A DNA stretch of 64,000 bases from positions 62,001 to 126,000 of the forward strand of contig JAEUSU010000028.1 of NCBI GenBank assembly GCA_016788635.1, written 5' to 3'. The position numbers and the translations under genes are program-made. A model generated the notes under the pieces. The model was not told the origin of the DNA. It made no database searches and saw only the letters and a program-made list of their open reading frames with translations. Within the stretch, counting starts at the first letter, position 1. Every line of letters begins with the position of its first letter. Shown here piece after piece: positions 7,818 to 15,329 of the stretch. Source of the stretch: Flavobacteriales bacterium (GTDB lineage: Bacteria; Bacteroidota; Bacteroidia; Flavobacteriales_F; PHOS-HE28).

Positions 7818-8714
7818 ATGACGCGCGCTCCCTTGCTCTTGTTCCTCCTCGTTGCCGCACGCGTGGCAGCGCAGGACCCCTCTTTCGTCAACCATACGCC
7901 CCGCACGGACCACCTCTTCCCGGAGGAAATGGAGCCGGCGTATGTGCTGGGCAACGATGTGGCGTTGCGCGCCATGCCGAACGTGCAAGGCGGGCTTGTC
8001 TCCACCTTGTCCGCGGGCAGCAACGTGTGGTTGGAAGAGCGCGGGGCCGATACACTGGTGGTCCATGGCATCGGCAGTACGTGGTACCGCGTAACCACCG
8101 GCAAGCACGAAGGCTGGGTCTGGGGCGGCCACATCGCGCAATGCGCATTCGGCAGCACCACGGACCCCACGGTGAAATTCGTGGGCGGCATCGACCACAT
8201 CACACTTCCAGATACCGGCCTCACCGACTTCTTTTATCGTTTGGTGGCGTTGCGCAACGACAAGGAACTGGACCGGTTGGTGGTGCGTTCGTTCGCCTGG
8301 GGCTTCGGCATGGTGCAGAATCTCGGCAACCGAGGATTGAAGAACGTGGACGATGTGATCACCTTGGAGGTGCCGTGTGTGGGCGGTTGCGGTTGCACCA
8401 CCGGCGATGTGGTGGTGTTCTGGAGCGGTGGGAAATTCCATCACGTCGCCGATCTGATGGGCTCGCCTGATGGGGCGTACAGCAGCGGTAGCAGCTTCCT
8501 CTATCCGGCGGATATGGAGGGGGTGCCGGGCGCGCTGATCAAAGTGACCAGCACCTACGACGATGCTCCCGAGGAAACGCTGGAGGAAACCAACCCCAAG
8601 GAAATCAAGCGTATCGTGATCCGCGAATTCCTGGCGTGGAACGGGCTGCAACTGGTGCCGAGCGGAAGACCCACCGAGGAGTTGAGATACCAAATGTCCT
8701 TGGATGAGGAATAA
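7818..8714 (+). CDS. Secreted protein with an SH3-like region
   Basis: 298 residues with a signal peptide (MTRAPLLLFLLVAARVAAQ). Residues about 44-110 (YVLGNDVALRAMPNVQGGLVS...WYRVTTGKHEGWVWGGHI) have the look of a bacterial SH3 domain, usually a cell wall or ligand-binding module. The rest, including a PCVGGCGCTTGDVVVFWSGGKFHH stretch with clustered cysteines, was not recognised. It stands alone between the mrr stump and a 292-base spacer (8715-9006) in which nothing clear was seen. Probably periplasmic or exported; function unknown. Confidence 0.7.
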   Translation: MTRAPLLLFLLVAARVAAQDPSFVNHTPRTDHLFPEEMEPAYVLGNDVALRAMPNVQGGLVSTLSAGSNVWLEERGADTLVVHGIGSTWYRVTTGKHEGWVWGGHIAQCAFGSTTDPTVKFVGGIDHITLPDTGLTDFFYRLVALRNDKELDRLVVRSFAWGFGMVQNLGNRGLKNVDDVITLEVPCVGGCGCTTGDVVVFWSGGKFHHVADLMGSPDGAYSSGSSFLYPADMEGVPGALIKVTSTYDDAPEETLEETNPKEIKRIVIREFLAWNGLQLVPSGRPTEELRYQMSLDEE

Positions 8715-9006
8715 GGTGCGATGTAGGAAGGCAGTATGGATATGGCGATGGTCGCCGGAAGCCTGCCTGACGTCAGGAAGGTTCCCATCATTCAAGCCGC
8801 GTGGCGAGGAAGGGGCAACATTCGTAGTCGCTGTCTGCTTTCCCCAATTGCTGAAGTATGTCCAATTGGACCAGGTGCCTCATCCTTCCTAGGGAAGGTC
8901 GGGCTTGCTGTGCGCTCGAAGTTCACTGCTGATCGCACTGATTGACCGGATACGGATCAGCGACCATGCTCTGAACGTTCTGCAGCATGGCGTGTACAGG
9001 TGCCCG

Positions 9007-9540
9007 ATGCGACCCTTGTTCATCCTGCTTTGCTGCTTCCCGCTTGCCCTCACCGCCCAGCATTGCGTCTACGATTTCGCCTCTATCATCGTGGTGCGGC
9101 CGCACTTGGATGGGGATACACAAGTGGTGAAGGACCTGCGGATCACCTTGCTCGATAGCACGAACCTGCCAGTAACGATCGGGGGTGAGGCGTGGCACCT
9201 GTTCAGGCCGAACACCGACCTCAAGGCATGCCAACGCTATCAGCACGGCTTTACCAGAGGCTACGCGATGTGCTTCCCCTTTGCGAAGGACAACTACGTG
9301 CTGGTGCTGCCGCGCGGCATGGATACCTCGAAGATGAAGGTGCTCATTCAGGACGATCGCCCATCAACTTCCGTGGACTACCACCGTCGAAATTGGATGC
9401 ACCCCTTCGTCATGCAGGTCCTTCCGCTGACGGCCTTCGACAACTATCCGCTCTGCGGCACCTACAACGACGAGGAATATCCCGATAGGCACGACCGCCC
9501 GCCCTACCATCCTGTCGACATCACCTTGCGCACACGATGA
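9007..9540 (+). CDS. Small secreted protein, unknown function
   Basis: 177 residues. The ATG at 9007 is chosen because it starts a clean signal peptide (MRPLFILLCCFPLALTAQ); the open frame extends further upstream but without any sensible N-terminus. The mature part has scattered cysteines and no recognised domain. Its TGA overlaps the ATG of the next gene (ATGA, 9537-9540), so it opens a coupled run of secreted proteins that continues to about 12161. Confidence 0.65.
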   Translation: MRPLFILLCCFPLALTAQHCVYDFASIIVVRPHLDGDTQVVKDLRITLLDSTNLPVTIGGEAWHLFRPNTDLKACQRYQHGFTRGYAMCFPFAKDNYVLVLPRGMDTSKMKVLIQDDRPSTSVDYHRRNWMHPFVMQVLPLTAFDNYPLCGTYNDEEYPDRHDRPPYHPVDITLRTR

Positions 9541-10103
9541 GGATCATCCTTGCACTGGCCTCTATGCCCTTCGCCGCGTTCGCCCAGCCCGGCCCGGATG
9601 TGATATTCCGTGAACACTGCGGCATGGGGCAATATGGCGTTGCCCTCCAGGACACCAAGCGCTTCGATGTGCAGGTGAGCACCTACGGCGTCGGCACCGA
9701 CGACGTGCCCAGCAGCTCGGGCAACTGTTTCCGCAAGGTGGAGCTGTACGAGCACGCTGACTTCCTGCTGGAGCGGAATGACCAAGGCTATTACCTGGTT
9801 CACGAAGCCAAGGCTGGCGATGTCCTGTATCCGGATTCACTCAAAGTAGGCCTTGCATCGGGACGGTTCAAGTGGGGCAAGAACACACTTACCATCTGCT
9901 ACAAAGGCTATGGCGCGCAGGACGATGGCAAGGGCTGGCAGTTGATGGAGCCGCGCACTTGGGAGCGAAGCATCGTGCGCCTCACGACGGAAGATGCCAT
10001 CTACCTCGTGGCGATGACCGTGGCCTATCTGGAACCTCTTGGCGTCATCGAAGTGCGCGGCCGTCGTGTGGTCCTTGAAGGCGAACCCTTGCCGATCTAC
10101 TGA
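9537..10103 (+). CDS. Small secreted protein, unknown function
   Basis: 188 residues with signal peptide MRIILALASMPFAAFAQ. The mature part begins PGPDVIFREHCGMGQYG and has a mixed beta-rich look with no recognised family. It overlaps the preceding gene by four bases and is followed after five bases by the next secreted protein gene, so the group is probably one transcript. It does not show the DxDxDG-like loop seen in the two genes that follow. Confidence 0.62.
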   Translation: MRIILALASMPFAAFAQPGPDVIFREHCGMGQYGVALQDTKRFDVQVSTYGVGTDDVPSSSGNCFRKVELYEHADFLLERNDQGYYLVHEAKAGDVLYPDSLKVGLASGRFKWGKNTLTICYKGYGAQDDGKGWQLMEPRTWERSIVRLTTEDAIYLVAMTVAYLEPLGVIEVRGRRVVLEGEPLPIY

Positions 10104-10108
10104 ATCCG

Positions 10109-10681
10109 ATGCGTCAGGCTCTTTTCCTCCTCATGCTCGTGCCGTCGCTCGCATGGGCGCAGCCGGTGCAACTACCACGGATCTACTCCTGCGAGTTGCC
10201 ACCGCCCGACAGTGTGGATGTCACCGATGATGGCATTCCTGACTTCGTGGTACGCGGCATGCTCGGCGAGGCCACTTGCGACATACCGGTTAGCTATGGC
10301 GGCTGCGAGGTGGTGGTGTGGGCTTTGCCGGGAACGCGGTTGCTCGGTCGCTTGCATCCCATGGGCGGCCGCGATGTGTGCGGCTTCGCGCGCGGCGATA
10401 CCATTCCGGTGCTGGAAGAAGGGATGCGCGACGACCTCCGCATTCCGCGCTATGCATTCATGGATGGGGGCCTACGTGCGCTAACCTGGAGCTACGGGCG
10501 CAACGGCACCGCCCCGCCGCAACTCGCGCCCATGGCGGACCGTGTCTTCGTCTTCGCCACGCGCATGGGTGAACAGGTGGTGCATGGGACCTTCACGCTG
10601 GAATTCCAGAAAGCAAGACGCACCGTGGCCATACGATCCGGATCTTTGCCCGTGGGTAACAAATTTGTAGTGGTACGATGA
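10109..10681 (+). CDS. Secreted protein with one DVTDDGIPD loop
   Basis: 190 residues, signal peptide MRQALFLLMLVPSLAWAQ. Soon after cleavage it carries PPPDSVDVTDDGIPDFVVRG, a calcium-loop-like pattern also found twice in the next protein; the rest of the domain (SYGGCEVVVWALPGTRLLG...) also aligns loosely with those copies. The role is unknown. The stop overlaps the ATG of the next gene (ATGA), indicating coupled translation. It looks like a single-domain paralogue of the two-domain protein downstream. Confidence 0.65.
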   Translation: MRQALFLLMLVPSLAWAQPVQLPRIYSCELPPPDSVDVTDDGIPDFVVRGMLGEATCDIPVSYGGCEVVVWALPGTRLLGRLHPMGGRDVCGFARGDTIPVLEEGMRDDLRIPRYAFMDGGLRALTWSYGRNGTAPPQLAPMADRVFVFATRMGEQVVHGTFTLEFQKARRTVAIRSGSLPVGNKFVVVR

Positions 10682-11853
10682 TCCTGCGTTCATTCCTCAT
10701 CAATGCGGTTCTATCGCTGCCAGCCGGCGCACAGCAGGTCGCAGGTCCCATCATCCCCGGCCCTCCACCCGATGAATACATGGACGTGACCGGCGACGGC
10801 ATTGCGGACCTGCTGATCACCAGCCGCACGGTCCACATCTCGGACCCGCAGCAGCCCGGTTTCAATGGCCTGTACAAGCTGGGCGTGCGCACGCTCAGCG
10901 GCACAGCGGTATTGATGTGGAACACACCGAGCAACCAGCGCTGGTACTCACTGGAAGACAGCACACGACTGGACACCGGTCTGCTCGCTGCCCGCATCCA
11001 CTACAAGCAATTGAGTTGGACGGATGAGGACAACCCCACGGAGTTCTGGCTGCTGGAGCGCCCTTTCGGGCCTTCGGTAACGAAGGACCAGGACGGCTGG
11101 TACGGAACCGGCGACCATCACGACGGGCGCACGATGGTGTTGCGCAGTGCTAACGAGCGCGGCACGAGCGTCGCGGCCTTCACGTTCGAGCTGCCCTTTC
11201 CCTATGGCCGTGTGATGGTCAGGACGAAGCATGTGGTGCGTGTACCGAACGGCTATGGCGAGGAAGGCGACCTCATCGTGCTAAAGCGCGAACCCGAGGA
11301 ACCGCCCTTCGACTTCGGCCATGAACTGGCGGGGCCGCAGGTGATGGTGCCGCCGGGCATTCCGCCGGATGAGCGCGTGAACCTGAACGGCGACGAAATA
11401 GACGACCTGTTGATCATCGGGCAACTAGAGCCTGTGAATGGGATCGGAGGCCCGGGGCACTTCGTGCGCGGCCTATCGACCTTGCCAGGCACCATGCTGC
11501 TGATGACCCGCGAACGCTGGGGCGTGCTGGGCTACTTCCGCCTGCGCGAGGGGGAGGTGCTTACACCAGAGCACTTGGCGAACGGATTGGCGGCGAACCT
11601 TCTGGTGTGGGTGCCGACTGACGGCGAGCCCATATTCGTCCCGATGATGCTGCATCCGTTCGAGCTGCCCAACGAGCCTCCCGGCTGGTCGTTCGATGCG
11701 GATGCGTTCGACGGTGCGTTGGTCTACCGTACGATGGAATACGACCGGCCCATCATCGGCGCGCTGGAGATCATCAGCGATGGCACCGGTGGGCAATTCG
11801 GTGTGCGGGCGCAGACCTGGGTGGAGGAGGGGCAGGTGCTGGAGCTTCGGTGA
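10678..11853 (+). CDS. Secreted protein with two tandem copies of the same domain
   Basis: 391 residues with an N-terminal hydrophobic leader (MILRSFLINAVLSLPAGAQQ). The domain of the preceding protein appears twice: first near residue 30 (PPPDEYMDVTGDGIADLLI), again near residue 225 (IPPDERVNLNGDEIDDLLI). Each copy continues into a stretch with LSGTAVLMW or LPGTMLLMT. The loops resemble the Ca-binding repeats of FG-GAP or dockerin type but the domain was not matched to a named family. An internal duplication of the upstream gene is the simplest origin. The stop overlaps the next gene (GTGA). Confidence 0.65.
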   Translation: MILRSFLINAVLSLPAGAQQVAGPIIPGPPPDEYMDVTGDGIADLLITSRTVHISDPQQPGFNGLYKLGVRTLSGTAVLMWNTPSNQRWYSLEDSTRLDTGLLAARIHYKQLSWTDEDNPTEFWLLERPFGPSVTKDQDGWYGTGDHHDGRTMVLRSANERGTSVAAFTFELPFPYGRVMVRTKHVVRVPNGYGEEGDLIVLKREPEEPPFDFGHELAGPQVMVPPGIPPDERVNLNGDEIDDLLIIGQLEPVNGIGGPGHFVRGLSTLPGTMLLMTRERWGVLGYFRLREGEVLTPEHLANGLAANLLVWVPTDGEPIFVPMMLHPFELPNEPPGWSFDADAFDGALVYRTMEYDRPIIGALEIISDGTGGQFGVRAQTWVEEGQVLELR

Positions 11854-12161
11854 GCATGCGATCTTCGCACCCCATGAACGAGGTGGAACTGTCACGCGCG
11901 CTCCGTGCCCTGCGCCGCACCGTGGGCATGCTGCGGACCGAGCTGCGACATGGCCGGCTGGACGATGAGTTGATGGCCCGCATCGACACGCTCTTGGAAG
12001 ATGGCATCGGCACCGATGTGCGGAGCGCGGAACTGCGCGGCTTTGTGGATGCCCTGCGTGAGAGCACGCTTACCCCGCGTGCGGAGTTGGTGGCCGACAC
12101 GGTGCGCGCCTGCGACAAGCTGAGCGATGCGATCGAGGGGGTGCTGGGAAGGCTGGGTTAA
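11850..12161 (+). CDS. Small helical protein, unknown function
   Basis: 103 residues if it starts at the GTG overlapping the previous stop; ATG codons at 11856 and 11874 are alternatives. It has no signal peptide and is rich in charged residues with a heptad-like spacing of leucines (LSRALRALRRTVGMLRTELRHG), so it is probably a cytoplasmic helical protein. No family was recognised. It ends the coupled secreted-protein run; the 93 bases to the next, convergent gene show no clear terminator. Confidence 0.5.
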   Translation: MSMRSSHPMNEVELSRALRALRRTVGMLRTELRHGRLDDELMARIDTLLEDGIGTDVRSAELRGFVDALRESTLTPRAELVADTVRACDKLSDAIEGVLGRLG

Positions 12162-12254
12162 AAGATCTTTCCAGCGGAGTGACGTTCCATGGGTATCGAT
12201 AGGGATTGTGTTAACCTGTCCTCGAAGGTAGCCACCCAAGCCTGACTTCCCATC

Positions 12255-13313
12255 CTAGCGCCAGAGAGAGTAAGTCTCAGACTCTCCGGTCGCATGCTCC
12301 ACGATCACCAGCAAGGGCTCCGGCACCTTGCCCTCTTCACGTGGCCGTGTGCCAAAGAATGCGGTCGACCACTCGCCGGGCATGATCTGTTGCAGGGCGA
12401 AGCGGTCCAGGCCCGTGTCGGTCTTCCACAGCACCTGGCCGACCAGGTCCACGCGGGCCAGCATGGTGGTGCCCTTCAAGCCGGGTTCGGAGGTGAAGAC
12501 GATGAGCGCGCCGTCAGGGCTGCTGAAGCGAATGGGCTCGGCGGCATCGTGCAAGCGCAGGAAGGCCGCGTTCAAGTAGGTGGCTTCACCCAGCGGCGCG
12601 GTGGAAAGGATAGCCTGCCCCTTGGGCCCCGCTTCCGCGCTGAGCTCTGCGCGGTGGAAGCGGCGCTGGTGGCTGGCGCTTTCAGCATCGCGTACCCGCT
12701 TCAGGGAGAAACCGGGCTTCAGGTCGCGTGTGGCCTCTTCGGCGGAATGCATTCCGAGCCAGCTGGTGGGTGATGTGAAGAGACCCGCTGCGAGATGGTC
12801 CTCCACCTTCGGGCCGAAGGGCAGCGCGTTGGTGCGTTCCGGTGCAGGCGGATCACGCAGCTCGGCCTGTGGCAGCGGCTTGAAGGTCTTCAGGTCGATG
12901 GCGCCCGCGCCCCCGATGTCGTACCACAGCGCGCGTCCGTCGCTGCCGAGCACCTTGGCCAGGGAGAAGCTGCCGGCCGATAGGCCCTCACGCACCTTCA
13001 CCAACTGTGGGGCTCCGCCATCGAGCGGAACGATGAAGAGGCTGACCGAATAGGTGTCCTTGCTGTGGTCGCGGTGCAAGGAGGGGATGTAGGCCTCAAG
13101 GTGCTGGACGAGCAAGACGATGTGCTGGTCGGTGCGCACCGCATGGCCGAGGGGGCTGCCCATGCCAGGGTCGATACGGAAGGCGCTTTTCATGATGAAC
13201 GCGGCAAAAACGATCAACAGGACGATGACACCCACGGCCAGCGCGAGCTTCAGCTTCACATCACGGTACCGGTGGTACCAAGCGACATCGTGCTGTTGTT
13301 GCGGGGTGCCCAT
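12255..13313 (-). CDS. Membrane-anchored protein of unknown function
   Basis: 352 residues from the ATG at 13313, which lies ten bases after the stop of the upstream gene; an open frame with upstream starts exists but overlaps that gene. One membrane span lies near residues 24-45 (LALAVGVIVLLIVFAAFIM), leaving about 300 residues outside. The outer part has repeating SLFIVPLDGGAPQLVKV / LYNAAFLRLHD-like segments that could form a beta-propeller. No named family is assigned with confidence. It is probably cotranscribed with the small gene at 13324-13608. Confidence 0.6.
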   Translation of the reverse strand: MGTPQQQHDVAWYHRYRDVKLKLALAVGVIVLLIVFAAFIMKSAFRIDPGMGSPLGHAVRTDQHIVLLVQHLEAYIPSLHRDHSKDTYSVSLFIVPLDGGAPQLVKVREGLSAGSFSLAKVLGSDGRALWYDIGGAGAIDLKTFKPLPQAELRDPPAPERTNALPFGPKVEDHLAAGLFTSPTSWLGMHSAEEATRDLKPGFSLKRVRDAESASHQRRFHRAELSAEAGPKGQAILSTAPLGEATYLNAAFLRLHDAAEPIRFSSPDGALIVFTSEPGLKGTTMLARVDLVGQVLWKTDTGLDRFALQQIMPGEWSTAFFGTRPREEGKVPEPLLVIVEHATGESETYSLWR

Positions 13314-13323
13314 GTGTGAAAGA

Positions 13324-13608
13324 TCAGCGCTTGATCTCGATCCAACCGCCATGCTCATCGATCTCCGCCCTGCAGCCGACCGCCTTTTGCCGCACTATTT
13401 CATCGGCCACGAAGCGCAGGATGGCCGAGCGGTGTGGAGCCGCCCAACCATGGCTCCTCTCCCACTCCTCCGCACCGCCCATGTTCACAATGGCGATCGC
13501 ATCGCCTCCGCCGAACTCCCACCAGCCGGTGATCCGCCTGCCCCTCTCCGTATAGGTCACATCGCCTGAGCGGCCGTTTTGAGTAATGGTGACAACAGGC
13601 TGGCTCAT
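13324..13608 (-). CDS. Small conserved-looking protein, unknown function
   Basis: 94 residues, beginning MSQPVVTITQNGRSGDVTYTE. A beta-rich start with a WWEFGGGDAIAIVNMGG stretch is followed by a helix and an acidic C-terminus (DEHGGWIEIKR). The composition suggests a compact cytoplasmic domain; no family was recognised. It precedes the membrane-anchored protein by ten bases on the same strand, and is divergent from the gene at 13661 with 52 bases between their starts. Confidence 0.55.
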   Translation of the reverse strand: MSQPVVTITQNGRSGDVTYTERGRRITGWWEFGGGDAIAIVNMGGAEEWERSHGWAAPHRSAILRFVADEIVRQKAVGCRAEIDEHGGWIEIKR

Positions 13609-13660
13609 CGGAACGTGCGCATGTGCCGAAGATCGCGATCTTCACCGGCACACGCTCGCC

Positions 13661-14398
13661 ATGTCCTGGAAGATCGCCCTTGTCGTCGCCGTGCTCACCG
13701 CCGTGCTCACCGCGATCGTCACCGCCCCGGTGGCAGACAAAGTGACGCGCATGCACGGCGCAAGTGACTTCGAAGGTGCCCGGGGCATGTTCATTGCCTT
13801 CGTGCTCCTCCCAGCGGCCTTCATCGGTGGCTTCGTGCTGGGCCTGTTGGGAACCAGATGGGTGGGCGCGGTGGAGTGGGCGCAATTCTGGAAAGCGGCG
13901 GGGCTCTCGGTGCTCCTGGGCCAGGTGGCCCTCTTTGGCATCGCGGGCATCAGTCTGCTTAGCATCCCCCGCCCGCCGAAAGCGCTGGGTGCTCCGCTCG
14001 CCATCGAAGTGGAGGTGATCGTGCCGCTGGAACGCATCCCCGGTAGCGCCCGTGAGCCGGGCAACATCCGCATGAGCCTGTACGCGGGCGACCGGGACAA
14101 CAGCATCGTGCCCGTGGATCCAGCCCTTTACCGCGAAGAGGAGGACCTCTTCATCGTGCCAGCGACCGCACCGTTGAACAGCCGCACGGCCACGCGCATC
14201 CTCAGCTTCCACATCGAAGAGCACACCTGGCTGGCCTTCGACTTCCCGCTGCCGCCCACGCCGGACGTTAGCGATGCCTGGACCGAACCGGCGCCCTTGC
14301 GCGATGCGCGCATGGCGGGGTCGAATACGACCTTGTCGGATGTGCGGCTACGGTACCGGGTTGTGCCCCGGCCAGCGCATGCCGCCCATGACCGTTGA
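13661..14398 (+). CDS. Membrane protein with exported C-terminal domain
   Basis: 245 residues from ATG 13661, chosen because it begins with a normal membrane segment (MSWKIALVVAVLTAVLTAIVTAP) and leaves room for a divergent promoter. Further hydrophobic stretches lie at about residues 43-63 and 75-97. Residues 110-245 are soluble, beginning ALGAPLAIEVEVIVPLERIPG. No family was recognised. It is followed after 34 bases by a DUF6090 gene on the same strand. Confidence 0.6.
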   Translation: MSWKIALVVAVLTAVLTAIVTAPVADKVTRMHGASDFEGARGMFIAFVLLPAAFIGGFVLGLLGTRWVGAVEWAQFWKAAGLSVLLGQVALFGIAGISLLSIPRPPKALGAPLAIEVEVIVPLERIPGSAREPGNIRMSLYAGDRDNSIVPVDPALYREEEDLFIVPATAPLNSRTATRILSFHIEEHTWLAFDFPLPPTPDVSDAWTEPAPLRDARMAGSNTTLSDVRLRYRVVPRPAHAAHDR

Positions 14399-14432
14399 AC
14401 GTCCGAAATATCGCTCAGCCGCACACCCGATC

Positions 14433-15227
14433 ATGCCCCGCCTCTTCAACACCATCCGCCAGCGGCTCCTGAAGGAGAACCGCCTCACCCGCTACCTGTT
14501 CTACGCTGTGGGCGAGATCATCCTCGTGGTGATCGGGATCCTCATAGCACTGCAATTGAACCTGCTGAAGGAGGAGCGGAACTTGCGGAAAGCGGAGGTA
14601 CAGACCCTCGCGCAACTGCGCGACGAGTTCAACGCGAACCTGGAGCAGCTGGACGAGAAGATCTCCATGCGCAGGATCATGATGCGCTCAGCGCTGCAAC
14701 TGCTGGCCTACCACGACGACAGCACCCTGATCGTGCCGGATTCGGTGGAGACCTTCATCGCTCAGACCACGGTAAGCCCAACGTTCGATCCGGTGACCAA
14801 CGACCTGATCATCTCCGGACGGTTGTACCTGATCAGCAACCTGGCCCTGCGCCGTAAGCTTTCCACGTGGACCAGCGAACTGGTGCAGGTGACGGAGGAA
14901 GAAGCCGCCTGGGTCCATGCCCGAAGGCAGGGCTACGGGCCCTTCCTTCGGGCCCACTACCCCATGCGGAACATTCATGTCGCCAAATGGAGCGGCCTGG
15001 ATGTGATACAGACCATCATGCTCGACAAGCAAAGTGCGGTGAACATGGAATTGATACGCTCCAAACGGAAGCCGGACCTGAAGGCTTTCTTCGCTCATCC
15101 TGAGCTGGAGGACCACTTGTCCATGGTCGTCTCGGCCAACCTCTTCGCTAACCGGCAGAGCGAGGCGCTGCGCAAAAGCATCGTGGAGATCCTGGAACTG
15201 ATCGATGCGGAACTGAAGAACAACTGA
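14433..15227 (+). CDS. DUF6090 family membrane-anchored protein
   Basis: 264 residues. The N-terminus MPRLFNTIRQRLLKENRLTRYL followed by YAVGEIILVVIGILIALQLN is the DUF6090 signature: a short amphipathic helix, then one membrane span, then a helical domain outside or inside the membrane. The function of DUF6090 is not known; members often occur in tandem groups in Bacteroidota. The ATG at 14433 is fixed by this conserved start. Immediately downstream lies a remnant with the same first ten codons. Confidence 0.8.
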   Translation: MPRLFNTIRQRLLKENRLTRYLFYAVGEIILVVIGILIALQLNLLKEERNLRKAEVQTLAQLRDEFNANLEQLDEKISMRRIMMRSALQLLAYHDDSTLIVPDSVETFIAQTTVSPTFDPVTNDLIISGRLYLISNLALRRKLSTWTSELVQVTEEEAAWVHARRQGYGPFLRAHYPMRNIHVAKWSGLDVIQTIMLDKQSAVNMELIRSKRKPDLKAFFAHPELEDHLSMVVSANLFANRQSEALRKSIVEILELIDAELKNN

Positions 15228-15233
15228 CGCAGC

Positions 15234-15329
15234 ATGCCCCGCATCTTCAACGCCATCCGCCAGGACTGGCTCACACGGAATTGGTGTTGTCCGCGACCTC
15301 ACCAACCGATCACCACACGAGATGTCTGA
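15234..15329 (+). pseudogene. DUF6090 5' remnant, first copy
   Basis: Seven bases after the previous stop the sequence atgccccgcatcttcaacgc starts a frame MPRIFNAIRQDWLTRN... whose first ten codons are those of the DUF6090 genes (29 of 30 bases identical to 18089-18118). After that similarity ends abruptly, and the frame stops at 15327-15329, inside the start of the cyclase fusion gene. No functional DUF6090 protein can be made. Confidence 0.7.

Noticed and set aside
7566..8795. 409-codon minus-strand open frame over the mrr stump and SH3-like gene
   Set aside because: It spans two unrelated plus-strand features, lacks a sensible N-terminus and has shadow-like composition.
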